Source: Methanobacteriota archaeon (lineage in GTDB: Archaea > Methanobacteriota > Methanobacteria > Methanobacteriales > Methanobacteriaceae). Taken from it: a DNA stretch of 64,000 bases. Positions within the stretch are counted from its first letter, which is position 1, and the number at the start of each line of letters is the position of its first letter. The stretch spans positions 1 through 64,000 of the forward strand of contig JAEYPF010000007.1 of the NCBI GenBank assembly GCA_023411115.1, written 5' to 3'. The notes beneath the pieces are model-generated. The model saw only the letters and a program-made list of their open reading frames with translations, ran no database searches and was not told the origin of the DNA. This document shows, piece after piece, positions 19,600-29,288 of this stretch. A program made the translations under genes and the position numbers.

Positions 19600-19719
19600 G
19601 TTTTTTGGTTTAAATACAGATTACAGGGTAAATGTAATATTTAAAGTATTGTTATATTTGATTAATAATATGGGTTAATACAATTTATATTTATTTATGA
19701 TCATTTTTTAGGGTATAAT

Positions 19720-20490
19720 TCATAGATAAATTAGATCTAATACTATCAAAATAGTAAATACAAGAGCATGCCATTTTTCATTTTTAAGGTTTAAATTTCC
19801 AGTATCTAATAACCATTTTAATAGAACCGCTAATAGAACCATCAGAAATATTGCAAGCCCAATTCCAAATAAAACATCTGTTAGAAAATGCATGCCGGCC
19901 AATATCCTGCTGAAAGAAAGGCTTATTGCAAAAATCAGCAATAAAATTGCTAATGCAATTTTTATATTGTTTCTTTTAAAATACCCATCACTGGTTAAAA
20001 AGCAGATAATAAGTGGTAATGTACCTGCAAATGCTTGAAAGGCATGTCCGGAAGGAAAAGACGTCCCCCTTCCATGATATAAACTATTAATATCAGGGTA
20101 GAGTAGCCATGGACGTGGAACAGCTGAATATAACTTTATTAGATCTAATATTGGAATGCCGATGGCCAGAGTTATAAAGGCAAGGAAAAGTACCATCCTG
20201 TATTTTTTTAATTTATTAACTTTAAAAGCCGCTAAATAAAAGATTGAAACAAGCGGTATGATAGCATAAAGCATGTAATAAGTATAATAATAACATAAAG
20301 AGGCAAATAGTGGATCAGTACGTAATGAGTTGAAATTTAGTAAAAACCAATGATTAAAATTAGGGGCAAGATAAGCTATCAAGGCAACCAACCATAATAT
20401 GGCTATGCATAAGATAAAAAACAGTTTTTTATTAAATCCAAATTCGAATAATTTCAATTTTATAGCAAATTTGTTTGATTCATTTTTCAT
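19720..20490 (-). CDS. PAP2-family membrane phosphatase
   Basis: This 256-residue protein has about six transmembrane helices and the three PAP2 motifs: KLYSAVPRPW (KxxxxxxRP), PSGHAFQAF (PSGH) and SRILAGMHFLTDVLFG (SRxxxxxHxxxD). The catalytic histidines would face the outer side. Archaeal members are thought to remove phosphate from polyprenyl or lipid diphosphates, useful for recycling lipid carriers in wall or glycan synthesis. It stands alone; no strong ribosome site precedes the ATG, so a leaderless or near-leaderless message is possible. Confidence 0.85.
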   Translation of the reverse strand: MKNESNKFAIKLKLFEFGFNKKLFFILCIAILWLVALIAYLAPNFNHWFLLNFNSLRTDPLFASLCYYYTYYMLYAIIPLVSIFYLAAFKVNKLKKYRMVLFLAFITLAIGIPILDLIKLYSAVPRPWLLYPDINSLYHGRGTSFPSGHAFQAFAGTLPLIICFLTSDGYFKRNNIKIALAILLLIFAISLSFSRILAGMHFLTDVLFGIGLAIFLMVLLAVLLKWLLDTGNLNLKNEKWHALVFTILIVLDLIYL

Positions 20491-20640
20491 TTAAAGATAT
20501 TTTTTCAACTGGCAATATATAATCTTTATTCTAATAAAAGTTTGATGTAAAAGTTTATTAAGATATTATATGAAAATTTTTCAAATCTGCAGGTTTGTAT
20601 GCTTCATTTAAAACGCTTAAAGACATTACATTAAGTCAAA

Positions 20641-20681
20641 AACATTACTTCGGCTGCACCCATGCCACTGCTAGTAATGTT
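20641..20681. repeat. perfect 9-bp inverted repeat after esterase gene
   Basis: AACATTACT (20641-20649) and AGTAATGTT (20673-20681) are exact reverse complements with a 23-base, relatively GC-rich loop that itself contains GGC/GCC pairs. It begins about 20 bases past the stop codon of the esterase gene on the minus strand. It may mark the end of that transcript. Confidence 0.4.
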
Positions 20682-20702
20682 AGCTGATTTAATCTTATAA
20701 AT

Positions 20703-21632
20703 TTAATTTCCTTCTTTAGATAAATGATTTTCCCAGAACTGAACAGCGTTTTCTATCCATCCTTCGGCTTCTGTACCAATACCAAGCCCAAAACCATGAC
20801 CAATGTCTTTATACTTATGGTATTCAACTTCAATTCCGGCGTTTTTCAGGGCTTCAACACGCCTTTCAACGGTCGGCACATCAACGATATTATCATCCTC
20901 ACTTACCATTACAAAAGTCGGAGGATCATCTCCAGAAAAGTCTGAATGGGCAGTATAAGCCATAATGACACTACACGGTTTTGGAATATCGCTGCCTCCA
21001 AAGCCAGCAGTCCCATAGGAACCAATACTTGCTACCAGCCTTGCACCCGCTGAACTACCCCATAAAGAGTAATCCTCAGTGCTGACATCTAACATATCCC
21101 TATTCTCAAAAATGTAAGATATCGCCGCCGCCAAGTCTTCTGTAGCCCTTAACTCGCTTCCCACTCGGTATTTCAGGACGAAAGCATTATATCCTTTTTT
21201 ACTCAATTCTAGGGCATATGGAAAACCTTCATGGAATGAACCTACATATTCAAATGCTCCTCCAGGGCATATAATGGCAAATGGTGCTCCTGATTCCCCT
21301 TTGAAGAAGAAAATGCCAGTAGACTCCTTGGTTGGATCCTCCCGTTTTTGCTGTTCGGTGTAAAAATCGTAGAATATGGTTTTACCACCGCCCACTTCAT
21401 CAATCATGTGGTTAATTGCCCCCAATACTATGTTATGGTCCACATGGTTGTGATACGGTAAGAGCGAACTAACATTATCAAGCGGCGTGTCATAGTAATG
21501 GGTACTGTTATCCCAAGGCAGGATATACTGGCCAAATCCTTGAAATGCAGGATGATTCACAATATCGCGGACGGTATCTTTGGTTTCTAGACGGGTATAA
21601 TTTCCGTTCCATTTATTTGTAATTTCATTCAA
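20703..21632 (-). CDS. alpha/beta hydrolase (carboxylesterase-like)
   Basis: This 309-residue protein lacks a signal peptide. The oxyanion segment PGGAFEYVGSFHEG, the nucleophile elbow LWGSSAGARL (Ser in GxSxG), an acidic residue near SEDDNIVDV and the final histidine in DIGHGFGLG form a plausible catalytic set, most like BD-FAE or acetyl-xylan-esterase-type lipases found widely in bacteria. The start is a TTG with AGGAGG eight bases upstream. The gene has no functional link to its neighbours and may have been acquired, though that is unproven. Confidence 0.8.
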   Translation of the reverse strand: MNEITNKWNGNYTRLETKDTVRDIVNHPAFQGFGQYILPWDNSTHYYDTPLDNVSSLLPYHNHVDHNIVLGAINHMIDEVGGGKTIFYDFYTEQQKREDPTKESTGIFFFKGESGAPFAIICPGGAFEYVGSFHEGFPYALELSKKGYNAFVLKYRVGSELRATEDLAAAISYIFENRDMLDVSTEDYSLWGSSAGARLVASIGSYGTAGFGGSDIPKPCSVIMAYTAHSDFSGDDPPTFVMVSEDDNIVDVPTVERRVEALKNAGIEVEYHKYKDIGHGFGLGIGTEAEGWIENAVQFWENHLSKEGN

Positions 21633-21805
21633 ATTATGAACCTCCTTTAATAGAAATGTCTCAACATCAGCCTAACACAACTGGCAGTATCTTTCTCGAA
21701 CAGTCTGCCTTAAGTTCCATCAGTATGTATTATGTTATAATTAAAAATTAATATTTATTATAGGAAATTTCAATACATGATCTAATAATTCAGTGTGGAG
21801 CTCAA

Positions 21806-23065
21806 TTAGCCAATAAATTGGGTTATTAAAAATGCTATGCTTAATGTAATCATTGCAACTACAGTGATCCATGCTATAACGTTAAATAGCCTTGAATTCA
21901 CATATTCTCCCATTATTTTCTTATCATTTATTATACGGAGCATTAATATGAGTACGAAAGGTAAAAGAATCCCATTTGCTATTTGTGAAAAAACAAGTAT
22001 GGTAAGTACAGGCAATCCAGGAATTAAAGCAACTACCACCCCAAATATTATGCATCCAAGGTATATTGCATGAAATACAGGAGCTTGCTTGATACTTTTT
22101 GAAACTCCTGATTCAAAACCAAGAATCTCACAAATAGGATAAGCAGTAGACAATGGTAAAACACTTGCAGCAAATAGGGAGGCATTAAGTAAACCGAAAG
22201 CAAACAATGCTGCTGCATATTGTCCAGCTAGTGGAACAAGCGCATGCGAAATATCTACAACATTGTTAACTGGAATTCCACTTTTAAAAATTGTTGCAGC
22301 ACATGCCACTACAATAAAAAACGCAAATACATTAACGACTACCGCTCCTGTGATTGCATCAATTTTGGAATATTTTAAATCTTCTACTGGAATATTCTTT
22401 TCAACCACTGAAGCTTGAAGATAAAAATGCATCCAGGGTGTAATTGTAGTCCCAACAAGAGCTATAATTATGGCAATATATGCAGTACTTAAAGATACTT
22501 GTGGAATTAACGAATCTTTAATTGCAATATCCCAACTAGGTTGTGCTATAATTGCAACTATAATATAAGAGAAAAATAGAACAGCAGCTCCCAGAAATAT
22601 TTTTTCAACTATTCTATAATTTCCTTTAACTACCAGAACCCATACAAAAAGACCAGCTAAGGGCAGTGCTATAATTGTAGGGATTCCAAAAATCTCACAA
22701 CTTGCAGCAATACCTAAAAATTCAGCTATAATAGTGCCTAAATTAGCAAGTAAGAGTGCTATAACTATGGCAAAAGCCAGTTTAACTCCAGTTTTTTCAC
22801 GAATAAGGCTTTCAAGCCCCTTTTTAGAAACTACCCCCATCCTGACACTCATTTCCTGGACTACTCCAAGGGCAATTATCATGGGTATAAAAACCCATAA
22901 TGTCACGTAACCAAAATTAGATCCTGCAAGAGAATAAGTGGCAATACCTCCTGCGTCATTATCTATAACTGCTGTAATGATTCCGGGGCCTATTACTGAA
23001 AGTAGAAGAAGTAATCTGGTTAAAGTTGGACCTCTAAAAATTCTAAAGATGAGTTTAAAATCCAT
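21806..23065 (-). CDS. NRAMP-family divalent metal transporter, noncanonical site
   Basis: This 419-residue protein has about eleven helices. The first-helix motif that is DPGN in manganese/iron NRAMPs reads DNDAGG here (residues 35-40), and the sixth-helix MPH motif reads TPWMHF (209-214). Relatives lacking the canonical motifs (NRMT group) carry magnesium. The upstream gene, 29 bases away, encodes a soluble MgtE-N/CBS protein, and a CorA-type gene is divergent nearby, so Mg2+ transport is a reasonable inference. GGAGATC supports the ATG. Confidence 0.85.
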   Translation of the reverse strand: MDFKLIFRIFRGPTLTRLLLLLSVIGPGIITAVIDNDAGGIATYSLAGSNFGYVTLWVFIPMIIALGVVQEMSVRMGVVSKKGLESLIREKTGVKLAFAIVIALLLANLGTIIAEFLGIAASCEIFGIPTIIALPLAGLFVWVLVVKGNYRIVEKIFLGAAVLFFSYIIVAIIAQPSWDIAIKDSLIPQVSLSTAYIAIIIALVGTTITPWMHFYLQASVVEKNIPVEDLKYSKIDAITGAVVVNVFAFFIVVACAATIFKSGIPVNNVVDISHALVPLAGQYAAALFAFGLLNASLFAASVLPLSTAYPICEILGFESGVSKSIKQAPVFHAIYLGCIIFGVVVALIPGLPVLTILVFSQIANGILLPFVLILMLRIINDKKIMGEYVNSRLFNVIAWITVVAMITLSIAFLITQFIG

Positions 23066-23094
23066 TAAGATCTCCTAAAATTTAAATTCTTTAT

Positions 23095-24321
23095 TTACTC
23101 TTTCGGGACTTTATCTTCTATTGGATGTTTTAAACTTATATCTAAAGCATCGTCGACAGTTACAATGCCTTTAAGTTCATTTTTATCATTAACTACGGGA
23201 ATTGCCAGTAAATTATACTTAGCAATTTTTTTAGCAACATCATTTTGATTTTCCAATTCACCAATTGTAATTAAATTATAAGTCATGAATTCACTGGCTT
23301 TTTTGGTGGATTCTGCAAAAATAATATCTTTTAATGACGCAATTCCAGTTAATACTCCGTTAGAAATCAAATATACGTAATAAATGAACCTAACCTCTTT
23401 AACTATATTTCTAAGATAATCTAAAACCTCTTGAGCTGTATATTCTTCATTTACAACTGCAAATTCAGTAGTCATTATACCGCCGGCTGTATCGGGAGGA
23501 TAAATGAGCAGCTTCCGTATATCATTAGCTTCTTCTGGTTTCATTAAATCAAGTAATTCGTTAGCTTTATCTTTAGAAAGACATCCAAATAAATCAGTAG
23601 CGCTATCCGGAGACATCTTATTTAAAATACTGGCGGTTTTCTTATTATTCATCCCGTCCAGTAAACATATTTGTCTATCTGATGAGATTTCTTCAAGGAC
23701 ACTTGCTGCAATATCTTCATCAAATGAATTTAGAATAGTGACCAAATCTTTATCATTTAATTCTTTAATAATTTCAGCTATGTCCGATGGATGAAGTTTT
23801 TTTAATTCTGAATCTGCTACTTTGAGTTTTAAATTGTATTGATCACTCCCTGAAATATCAACATCTTTCCATGTTATGTATTTTCCAGGAATTTTAATTC
23901 TCAAGTCTTTAAGTATATTTTCAATACCCAGTCTCCTTGTTATACCCTCAAATCCAATACCTAAACCTATTACTTGATAATTTCCATCAATTGAAGATAG
24001 TTCTATATCGTTTACTCTACCTATTTTTTTGCCATTGGAATCTATTATTTGAATATCAAGGATGTTTGTAAGATTTATATCATCCTTTTTAGTATGATAC
24101 TTCTGTATGGTTTTTAAATCTGATTTAAGTTTTATTTTATCTCCTAAAATTTCCATACTGCCCCAAGGTACAGTTTTTTCTTCTTTTTTAGGAGTATTTA
24201 TGGTCATTGCTTTTATTGTAGGGTAAGTTTCATTACTAGATACTACAAAACCTTTACTTATTCCAATTTTTTCCCCCCTGATGTCAAGCACATCTTTTTT
24301 GATAATTTGACTAATAAACAT
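23095..24321 (-). CDS. PRC-barrel/MgtE-N/CBS protein, putative metal-sensing partner
   Basis: This 408-residue soluble protein has, in order, two PRC-barrel-like units (about 1-75 and 85-160), an MgtE intracellular N domain of repeated helices (about 175-280, with HPSDIAEIIKELND and MSPDSATDLF), and two CBS domains (about 285-400, with PPDTAGGIMTTEF and ASEFMTYNLITIGE). The MgtE membrane channel is absent. In MgtE, the N and CBS parts close the pore when Mg2+ is high, so this probably gates the NRAMP-like transporter encoded 29 bases downstream. GGTGATTTA precedes the ATG. Confidence 0.82.
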   Translation of the reverse strand: MFISQIIKKDVLDIRGEKIGISKGFVVSSNETYPTIKAMTINTPKKEEKTVPWGSMEILGDKIKLKSDLKTIQKYHTKKDDINLTNILDIQIIDSNGKKIGRVNDIELSSIDGNYQVIGLGIGFEGITRRLGIENILKDLRIKIPGKYITWKDVDISGSDQYNLKLKVADSELKKLHPSDIAEIIKELNDKDLVTILNSFDEDIAASVLEEISSDRQICLLDGMNNKKTASILNKMSPDSATDLFGCLSKDKANELLDLMKPEEANDIRKLLIYPPDTAGGIMTTEFAVVNEEYTAQEVLDYLRNIVKEVRFIYYVYLISNGVLTGIASLKDIIFAESTKKASEFMTYNLITIGELENQNDVAKKIAKYNLLAIPVVNDKNELKGIVTVDDALDISLKHPIEDKVPKE

Positions 24322-24673
24322 TAAATCACCATTAATTAACCTATGATTATCAGAATTTCAAGGGATTAATAGACTTTGAAGGTTATATTTTAAGATTGAT
24401 TGCTTAAAAGAGCTGATTATGTACTATTTCAGATTTGTAACTATTTTCTGGTTATATTTTTGAATATTATCATTTAAAAATATTATTATATTTTTGAAAA
24501 AAATTATTATTATTAAAGATCAGATCAATTTAACAGGTTACCAAAAAGTATCGAATATGCTAAAAAAGAAATTAATGATTAATATTCGGCATTTGTTAAA
24601 TATTAATTTGATAAAAATTTAAGAATATTTTAGTTAGTAACCTAAATTAAGATTACAGTTAGGAGATGAACCT
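24322..24673. other. divergent intergenic region of the metal locus
   Basis: About 350 AT-rich bases separate the MgtE-N/CBS gene and the CorA-fusion gene. It must hold both promoters. AATATTTAAG-like TATA words are present, but I see no clear riboswitch stem set or operator repeat. Confidence 0.4.
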
Positions 24674-26155
24674 TTGGATAAAAAGAAGGATAAAATTAGC
24701 GACTATTCAATAAGTCCCTTTTTAAAAAAGGATAATGAGCGTAAAATGGAAAGATGGAAAATAATTGTAGATCAAGTTTTGTCTGATAATTTAATGATTT
24801 TCCTAGGTATATTAATGGTTCCTGTAGTTTTAATCCCTTTAATTATCCCTAATGTATCCCAATCAATAATTGATTTTTTAAGTGCAACAGATGCAGTTAT
24901 TATTTCAATATTTGTAATGGAATATTTCCTTAAACTTTACCTTTCACCTGATAGAACATCACATTTTCTAAATCGATGGCATTTAATCGATCTTTTAATA
25001 ATAACCTTACCTCTACTTGAATTTTTACCCATAGCTGGTTATGCAATTTTTCGTATTTCCCCTATACTAAGAGTCTCCCGTATTTTTCGTGTATTTGCAG
25101 TTGGAGGAAGAACTTATGAAAGACGTACCAGTATTAAAACCATAACTGATGAAAGTCTTAAAAAAGAAGTGCCTAAAATACAAATTAATGGGATAATTGG
25201 AGAATTGGAAAATAAGATTAATAATATTACTCTTGAAGAATTGCAGACTTATATCCAGGATCCAGCTATTGAGGCCTGGTTTGATATATCAAATTTATCA
25301 AAGGAGGATATTAGTAAATTAGCGGTAATTTTTGATATTTCAGAGGTTTACTTTAAAAGTAAATTACTAAGATATTCAACTCCTCGAATTGAATTTATAG
25401 AGGATGAATGGCTTATATTTGTTAAGAAACCTGAAAGATCTATATTTTCACTAGAAGGGGCTGTTTTACCTTCTATTTCATATATGGGTATTATTGTCAT
25501 TTACAGACCCGGGAAAATAATTACCATTTCTAAAAAACAGAATAATATATTCAGAGATATTTATGAAAAAACACTGAAAAATCAATATCTAGAGGATTTT
25601 CTAGCAATGCGTGTTCTGTATAATCTTTTAGATTATATAAATGATAGTTTTGATATGATTCTCATTGATCTTGAAGCTTTAACTTTTAATCTACAGGTTA
25701 TCCCCAATGATCAAATGCCTTCTAATTTTCTGGAAATGATTTTCCATTTAAAACGGGAAATTAACATAATTGCATCCACACTTTTCCATTTAACTGAGGC
25801 TCTCAATATCATTAAAAATAAGAAAGTAATATATGAATCAAAGAAAATTAAAAGCATGTTTACAACAATTTATGATGAAGCTGACTATTTTAGTGAAAAT
25901 GCCAGTAATATACATGAAAACATTGTAAATATCATTGATTTGCATGTTAATACCGTTTCTTATGGTATGAACAGAGCAATGAAAGTAATTGCTGTTTTAA
26001 CAGCAGTAGTTATAATTCCCCAAGTGGTAGGTGGACTATTAGGTATGAATCTTATTGATGTACCATGGCATGCTCTTCTATGGCAGGTAACTGCATTAAA
26101 TTTTATAGCAATGTTTGTTGTTGCGTATATTTTTTATAAACTGGGATGGTTTTAA
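24674..26155 (+). CDS. voltage-sensor-like domain fused to CorA metal transporter
   Basis: This 493-residue protein has a basic N-terminus and four helices matching an S1-S4 module: S1 near 38-59, S2 with FVMEYFLKLYL near 79-89, S3 with WHLIDLLIITLP near 102-113, and an arginine-bearing S4 with R127, R133, R136, R139 and R146. A cytoplasmic CorA domain (about 165-430) and two C-terminal helices with the GMN motif (457-459) follow. CorA proteins conduct Mg2+, Co2+ or Ni2+. The TTG start has GGAGATG about eight bases upstream. Fusion of the two modules is the notable point. Confidence 0.82.
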   Translation: MDKKKDKISDYSISPFLKKDNERKMERWKIIVDQVLSDNLMIFLGILMVPVVLIPLIIPNVSQSIIDFLSATDAVIISIFVMEYFLKLYLSPDRTSHFLNRWHLIDLLIITLPLLEFLPIAGYAIFRISPILRVSRIFRVFAVGGRTYERRTSIKTITDESLKKEVPKIQINGIIGELENKINNITLEELQTYIQDPAIEAWFDISNLSKEDISKLAVIFDISEVYFKSKLLRYSTPRIEFIEDEWLIFVKKPERSIFSLEGAVLPSISYMGIIVIYRPGKIITISKKQNNIFRDIYEKTLKNQYLEDFLAMRVLYNLLDYINDSFDMILIDLEALTFNLQVIPNDQMPSNFLEMIFHLKREINIIASTLFHLTEALNIIKNKKVIYESKKIKSMFTTIYDEADYFSENASNIHENIVNIIDLHVNTVSYGMNRAMKVIAVLTAVVIIPQVVGGLLGMNLIDVPWHALLWQVTALNFIAMFVVAYIFYKLGWF

Positions 26156-26206
26156 TTTTACTATTTGTAATTGATTTTGAGCTTCTTAATTCCTAATTCC
26201 AACTAC

Positions 26207-26809
26207 TTATAATACTTTAAAACTGGTTGTTACTTTAATATCGGCCCAGCTATCGTAGTGCTGTTTTCCTTTACCTTGAGAATTAATTATATACCTCATT
26301 CCATTCTTATCAAACATCATAATGCGCCCATTAACTGAATCTGAATCTGGTTGCATTTTCTCCATATAATCAATTGTATATGTTTGTATGTCTTTATGTG
26401 TATTGTCCACGTACATGGTTGTATTATCTGACATAGTAATCCAACCACGTGATTTAAAATCATTCAACAATGCATTATAATATTCATCAAGGCCCATTCC
26501 GTGATATACAGTTCCATTTACAGGTGATTTAGATACTTGGAAGGTGAGGTCTGGATTTTTTGTGTTTTGGCCAATCAGAAACACCGGCGATATTTTTAAT
26601 TTCGTGGAATTGAAAATTGAAAAATTTTTAACAGAGTTGTTTTTTACTTCAGTGATTTTATAATCAGCAGGATATTCAAATGAAACCCCATTTCCAGTAT
26701 AATTATTAGATGCTGATAAAAATCCTAATCCAAAAACACTAAAGAAACCTATTCCCATTATAACAAAAAATGAAACCGCAATTATAACTAGTATCGTTAA
26801 TTTCCTCAA
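26207..26809 (-). CDS. membrane-anchored extracytoplasmic protein, PsbP-like
   Basis: This protein of about 200 residues has one N-terminal transmembrane helix and an outer domain that begins YTGNGVSFEYPADYKI, the common opening of PsbP-like folds, and ends in a DIKVTTSFKVL strand. I place the start at TTG (26809) because the GGGGTGG site overlaps the upstream in-frame GTG (26818). No catalytic motif is seen. Methanogens carry many such proteins of unknown role. Confidence 0.65.
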   Translation of the reverse strand: MRKLTILVIIAVSFFVIMGIGFFSVFGLGFLSASNNYTGNGVSFEYPADYKITEVKNNSVKNFSIFNSTKLKISPVFLIGQNTKNPDLTFQVSKSPVNGTVYHGMGLDEYYNALLNDFKSRGWITMSDNTTMYVDNTHKDIQTYTIDYMEKMQPDSDSVNGRIMMFDKNGMRYIINSQGKGKQHYDSWADIKVTTSFKVL

Positions 26810-27029
26810 AATTTCCACCCCATTGTTAATAATTTTATAAACTATGCTTATAAATATTATGAAAGAATTTAAACTTTAAAAAGGTTTAATGAGGGTGAAG
26901 ACCAATTTTAATGCTTGATTTAATGATAATTTTAATTACTTAAAACATTTTTAAATTATTGACTATTAAGGATAGATTCAAATATATCATGTTACTACTT
27001 TTTTATAGAACAATAAAAGGGGGATAATA

Positions 27030-28671
27030 ATGTCACAATTTGAAAAATCACTTTCAAATCTTTTAAAGGCCCGTTTTCCATTGATTTATATGCCCACATG
27101 GGAAGAAGAACGCCTTATAAATTCTATAAAAACAATTGCAAGAGAAGAATCTTTAATTAAAACCGTTAGAAAAGTTCTAACCTGGCGCTCAACTGACGGA
27201 ATACAAGGCGAAGGAGTTTCTATCAGTGATCAGACTAACAATCCTTTAAAAGCTTTGGAGTTTATTCAGAAGTTTGATGAACCAGCAATATTTATTCTTC
27301 TTGATTTCCATGTTTATTTCGGATATGGAAATAGAGCTGCCGATTTTCAAGTAATTAGAAAATTAAGAGATATTATAAATCCTTTGAAACAAAGTCCTAA
27401 CCCTAAAAATATAATTTTTATTTCTCCTTCACTAGTTCTTCCAGATGAACTACAAAAAGATGTAACTATAGTTAATTTTGATCTCCCTAAATTTGATGAA
27501 ATAAAAAATTTATTTGAAGATATGATTCGGGTTAATCGAGAAAGAGGACGTATAAACGTTGATCTTACCGAAGAAGAGAAGGAACAATTGGTAAGAGCCT
27601 CACTAGGATTAACTCTTCATGAAGCCGAAAATGCGTTTGCTAGAGCCATGGTAGATGATGGACGCATTGATATTTCTGATCTTGATGTTATACACGAGGA
27701 AAAAAGCCAAATAATTAAAAAGACAGGGCTATTAGAATTCATTGATTCTGATATTAACATAGATGATGTTGGAGGACTTGAAAATCTTAAAAGATGGTTA
27801 ATAAAAAGAGATAAATCATGGCTTGATTCTGCAAAGCGTTATTGTATACCTTCTCCAAAGGGACTTTTGATAACAGGAGTACCAGGTTGTGGTAAAAGCC
27901 TTATTGCAAAATCTATCAGTTCTATGTGGAAACTTCCCCTATTACGATTAGATATTTCAAAAATTTTTAGCGGAATAGTGGGAAGCAGTGAAGAAAATAT
28001 GAGAAGATCTATTCAAATTGCAGAAGCTATTTCACCTTCTATTTTATGGATTGATGAAATTGAGAAAGGATTTAGTGGTATTGGATCTTCAGGAGATAGT
28101 GGAACATCAACCCGTATATTTGGAACTTTTCTTACCTGGATGCAGGAAAAAACAAAACCAGTTTTTGTTGTTGCCACATCAAACAGTATAAATAACTTAC
28201 CCCCCAGAATTCCTTCGTAAAGGTCGTTTTGATGAAATATTCTTTGTTGATCTCCCAACTAAAACAGAAAGGATAGATATTCTTAATGTCCATTTAGAAA
28301 AACGTTTAAAAAATCCAGAAGTTAAAGGTAACTTCGAAATAAAAGATGCACTAACTGACTTATCTGATCAAACCGAGGGATTTTCAGGTTCTGAAATAGA
28401 ACAAATAGTTATATCTGGCTTATTTGATGCATATGCAGATGAAAGAAGTATTGAATTAAATGATTTCAAATGTGCAATCTCAAATACAGTGCCCCTTTCA
28501 GTTACACAATCTGAAAATATACGCTCTATTCGAGAATGGGCTAATTTAAGGGCTGTTTCAGCGACTTTAGTTAGGGATAGAACATATTATGAAACTGAAG
28601 AAACTAAAAAAGTTCCTGACGATACAAAAGATATATACAACAAGAGAGGAGGAAGAGCAATAGACTTTTAA
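27030..28671 (+). pseudogene. Ycf46-like AAA ATPase, interrupted by a +1 frameshift
   Basis: The first frame gives 396 residues: a degenerate N-terminal P-loop-like half, then an AAA module with Walker A GVPGCGKS (283-290) and Walker B ILWIDEIEKGF (338-348). It stops at 28220. In the next frame the expected continuation follows without loss: PPEFLRKGRFDEIFFVDLP with the arginine finger, then the AAA lid and a C-terminal tail to 28671. Removing one C from the C6 run at 28200-28205 restores a protein of about 546 residues. A real mutation, a sequencing error or a programmed shift would all look the same. Its stop is two bases from that of the convergent radical SAM gene. Confidence 0.85.
28200..28205 (+). 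other. C6 run at the AAA ATPase frameshift
   Basis: The sequence reads AAC TTA CCC CCC AGA, then a stop nine codons after TTA. With five C residues it would read AAC TTA CCC CCA GAA TTC, matching the AAA consensus. Paired CCC proline codons followed by A are a known type of +1 slippery site, but homopolymer errors are also common. Confidence 0.8.
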
Positions 28672-28673
28672 AC

Positions 28674-29276
28674 TTATTTTATTAAAAATCCTTTTTGGAT
28701 ATATTTAATGTCTTGCTGGCTTATTATCCCATTAACAGAAACTTTACCGTCAGGATGAACCAATAATTCTATTTTTCTCGGTATTTTAGATAAACTGGAT
28801 TCTAGATATTTGTATCTGTTGGTTAAAAAATGATATCTTTGATTTGATGATCCGCTCCATGGATATTTATTTGACTTTAATTCTTTTTTAAAAGGTCCAT
28901 CAATCAATATATCAGTTAATGCTAAAAGATCGTTCCAATCATGGTTATCTGAATTTATAATTTGTTCAATATTGTATCCTGTAAAAGTAACAATTGAAAG
29001 TTCCGACTTATTCTTAATTATTCGACCAAGTGCGACTAAAGATTTGGATTGAAAAAAAGGTTCTCCTCCAGAAAATGTTACTCCTTCAATATTATCTAAC
29101 TTCAAAATTATTTTAGCAAGCTTATTAACGCTTATTTCTTCTCCCTGACTACTCCACGTCTCAGGCACACTGCAATTCTTACATTTTATAGGACATCCTT
29201 GTACCCATATACAGGCCCTTAATCCCGGCCCTTCTACTCTCGTATATGGAAGAAATTTATTTATAGATAAATACAT
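28674..29276 (-). CDS. small radical SAM activase-like protein (4Fe-4S)
   Basis: This 200-residue protein resembles NrdG-type activating enzymes. The cluster motif CPIKCKNC lies within WVQGCPIKCKNCSVPETWS near residues 25-44, and GVTFSGGEPFFQ is the SAM-binding GGE motif. No glycyl-radical enzyme gene is nearby, so an activase role for NrdD or Pfl is not supported by context. It is the last gene of the HhH/DUF2997/Ycf35-like operon, starting 12 bases after the preceding gene and converging on the AAA ATPase. Confidence 0.85.
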   Translation of the reverse strand: MYLSINKFLPYTRVEGPGLRACIWVQGCPIKCKNCSVPETWSSQGEEISVNKLAKIILKLDNIEGVTFSGGEPFFQSKSLVALGRIIKNKSELSIVTFTGYNIEQIINSDNHDWNDLLALTDILIDGPFKKELKSNKYPWSGSSNQRYHFLTNRYKYLESSLSKIPRKIELLVHPDGKVSVNGIISQQDIKYIQKGFLIK

Positions 29277-29288
29277 TAAAAATCCGGC

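Noticed and set aside
16681..20681. Hairpins as ends of an inserted element between them
   Set aside because: The two inverted repeats differ in sequence, there is no transposase between them and no target-site duplication is seen.
28674..29276. Radical SAM gene as NrdG of an anaerobic ribonucleotide reductase
   Set aside because: No nrdD is nearby and the gene is tightly linked to DUF2997- and Ycf35-like genes instead.
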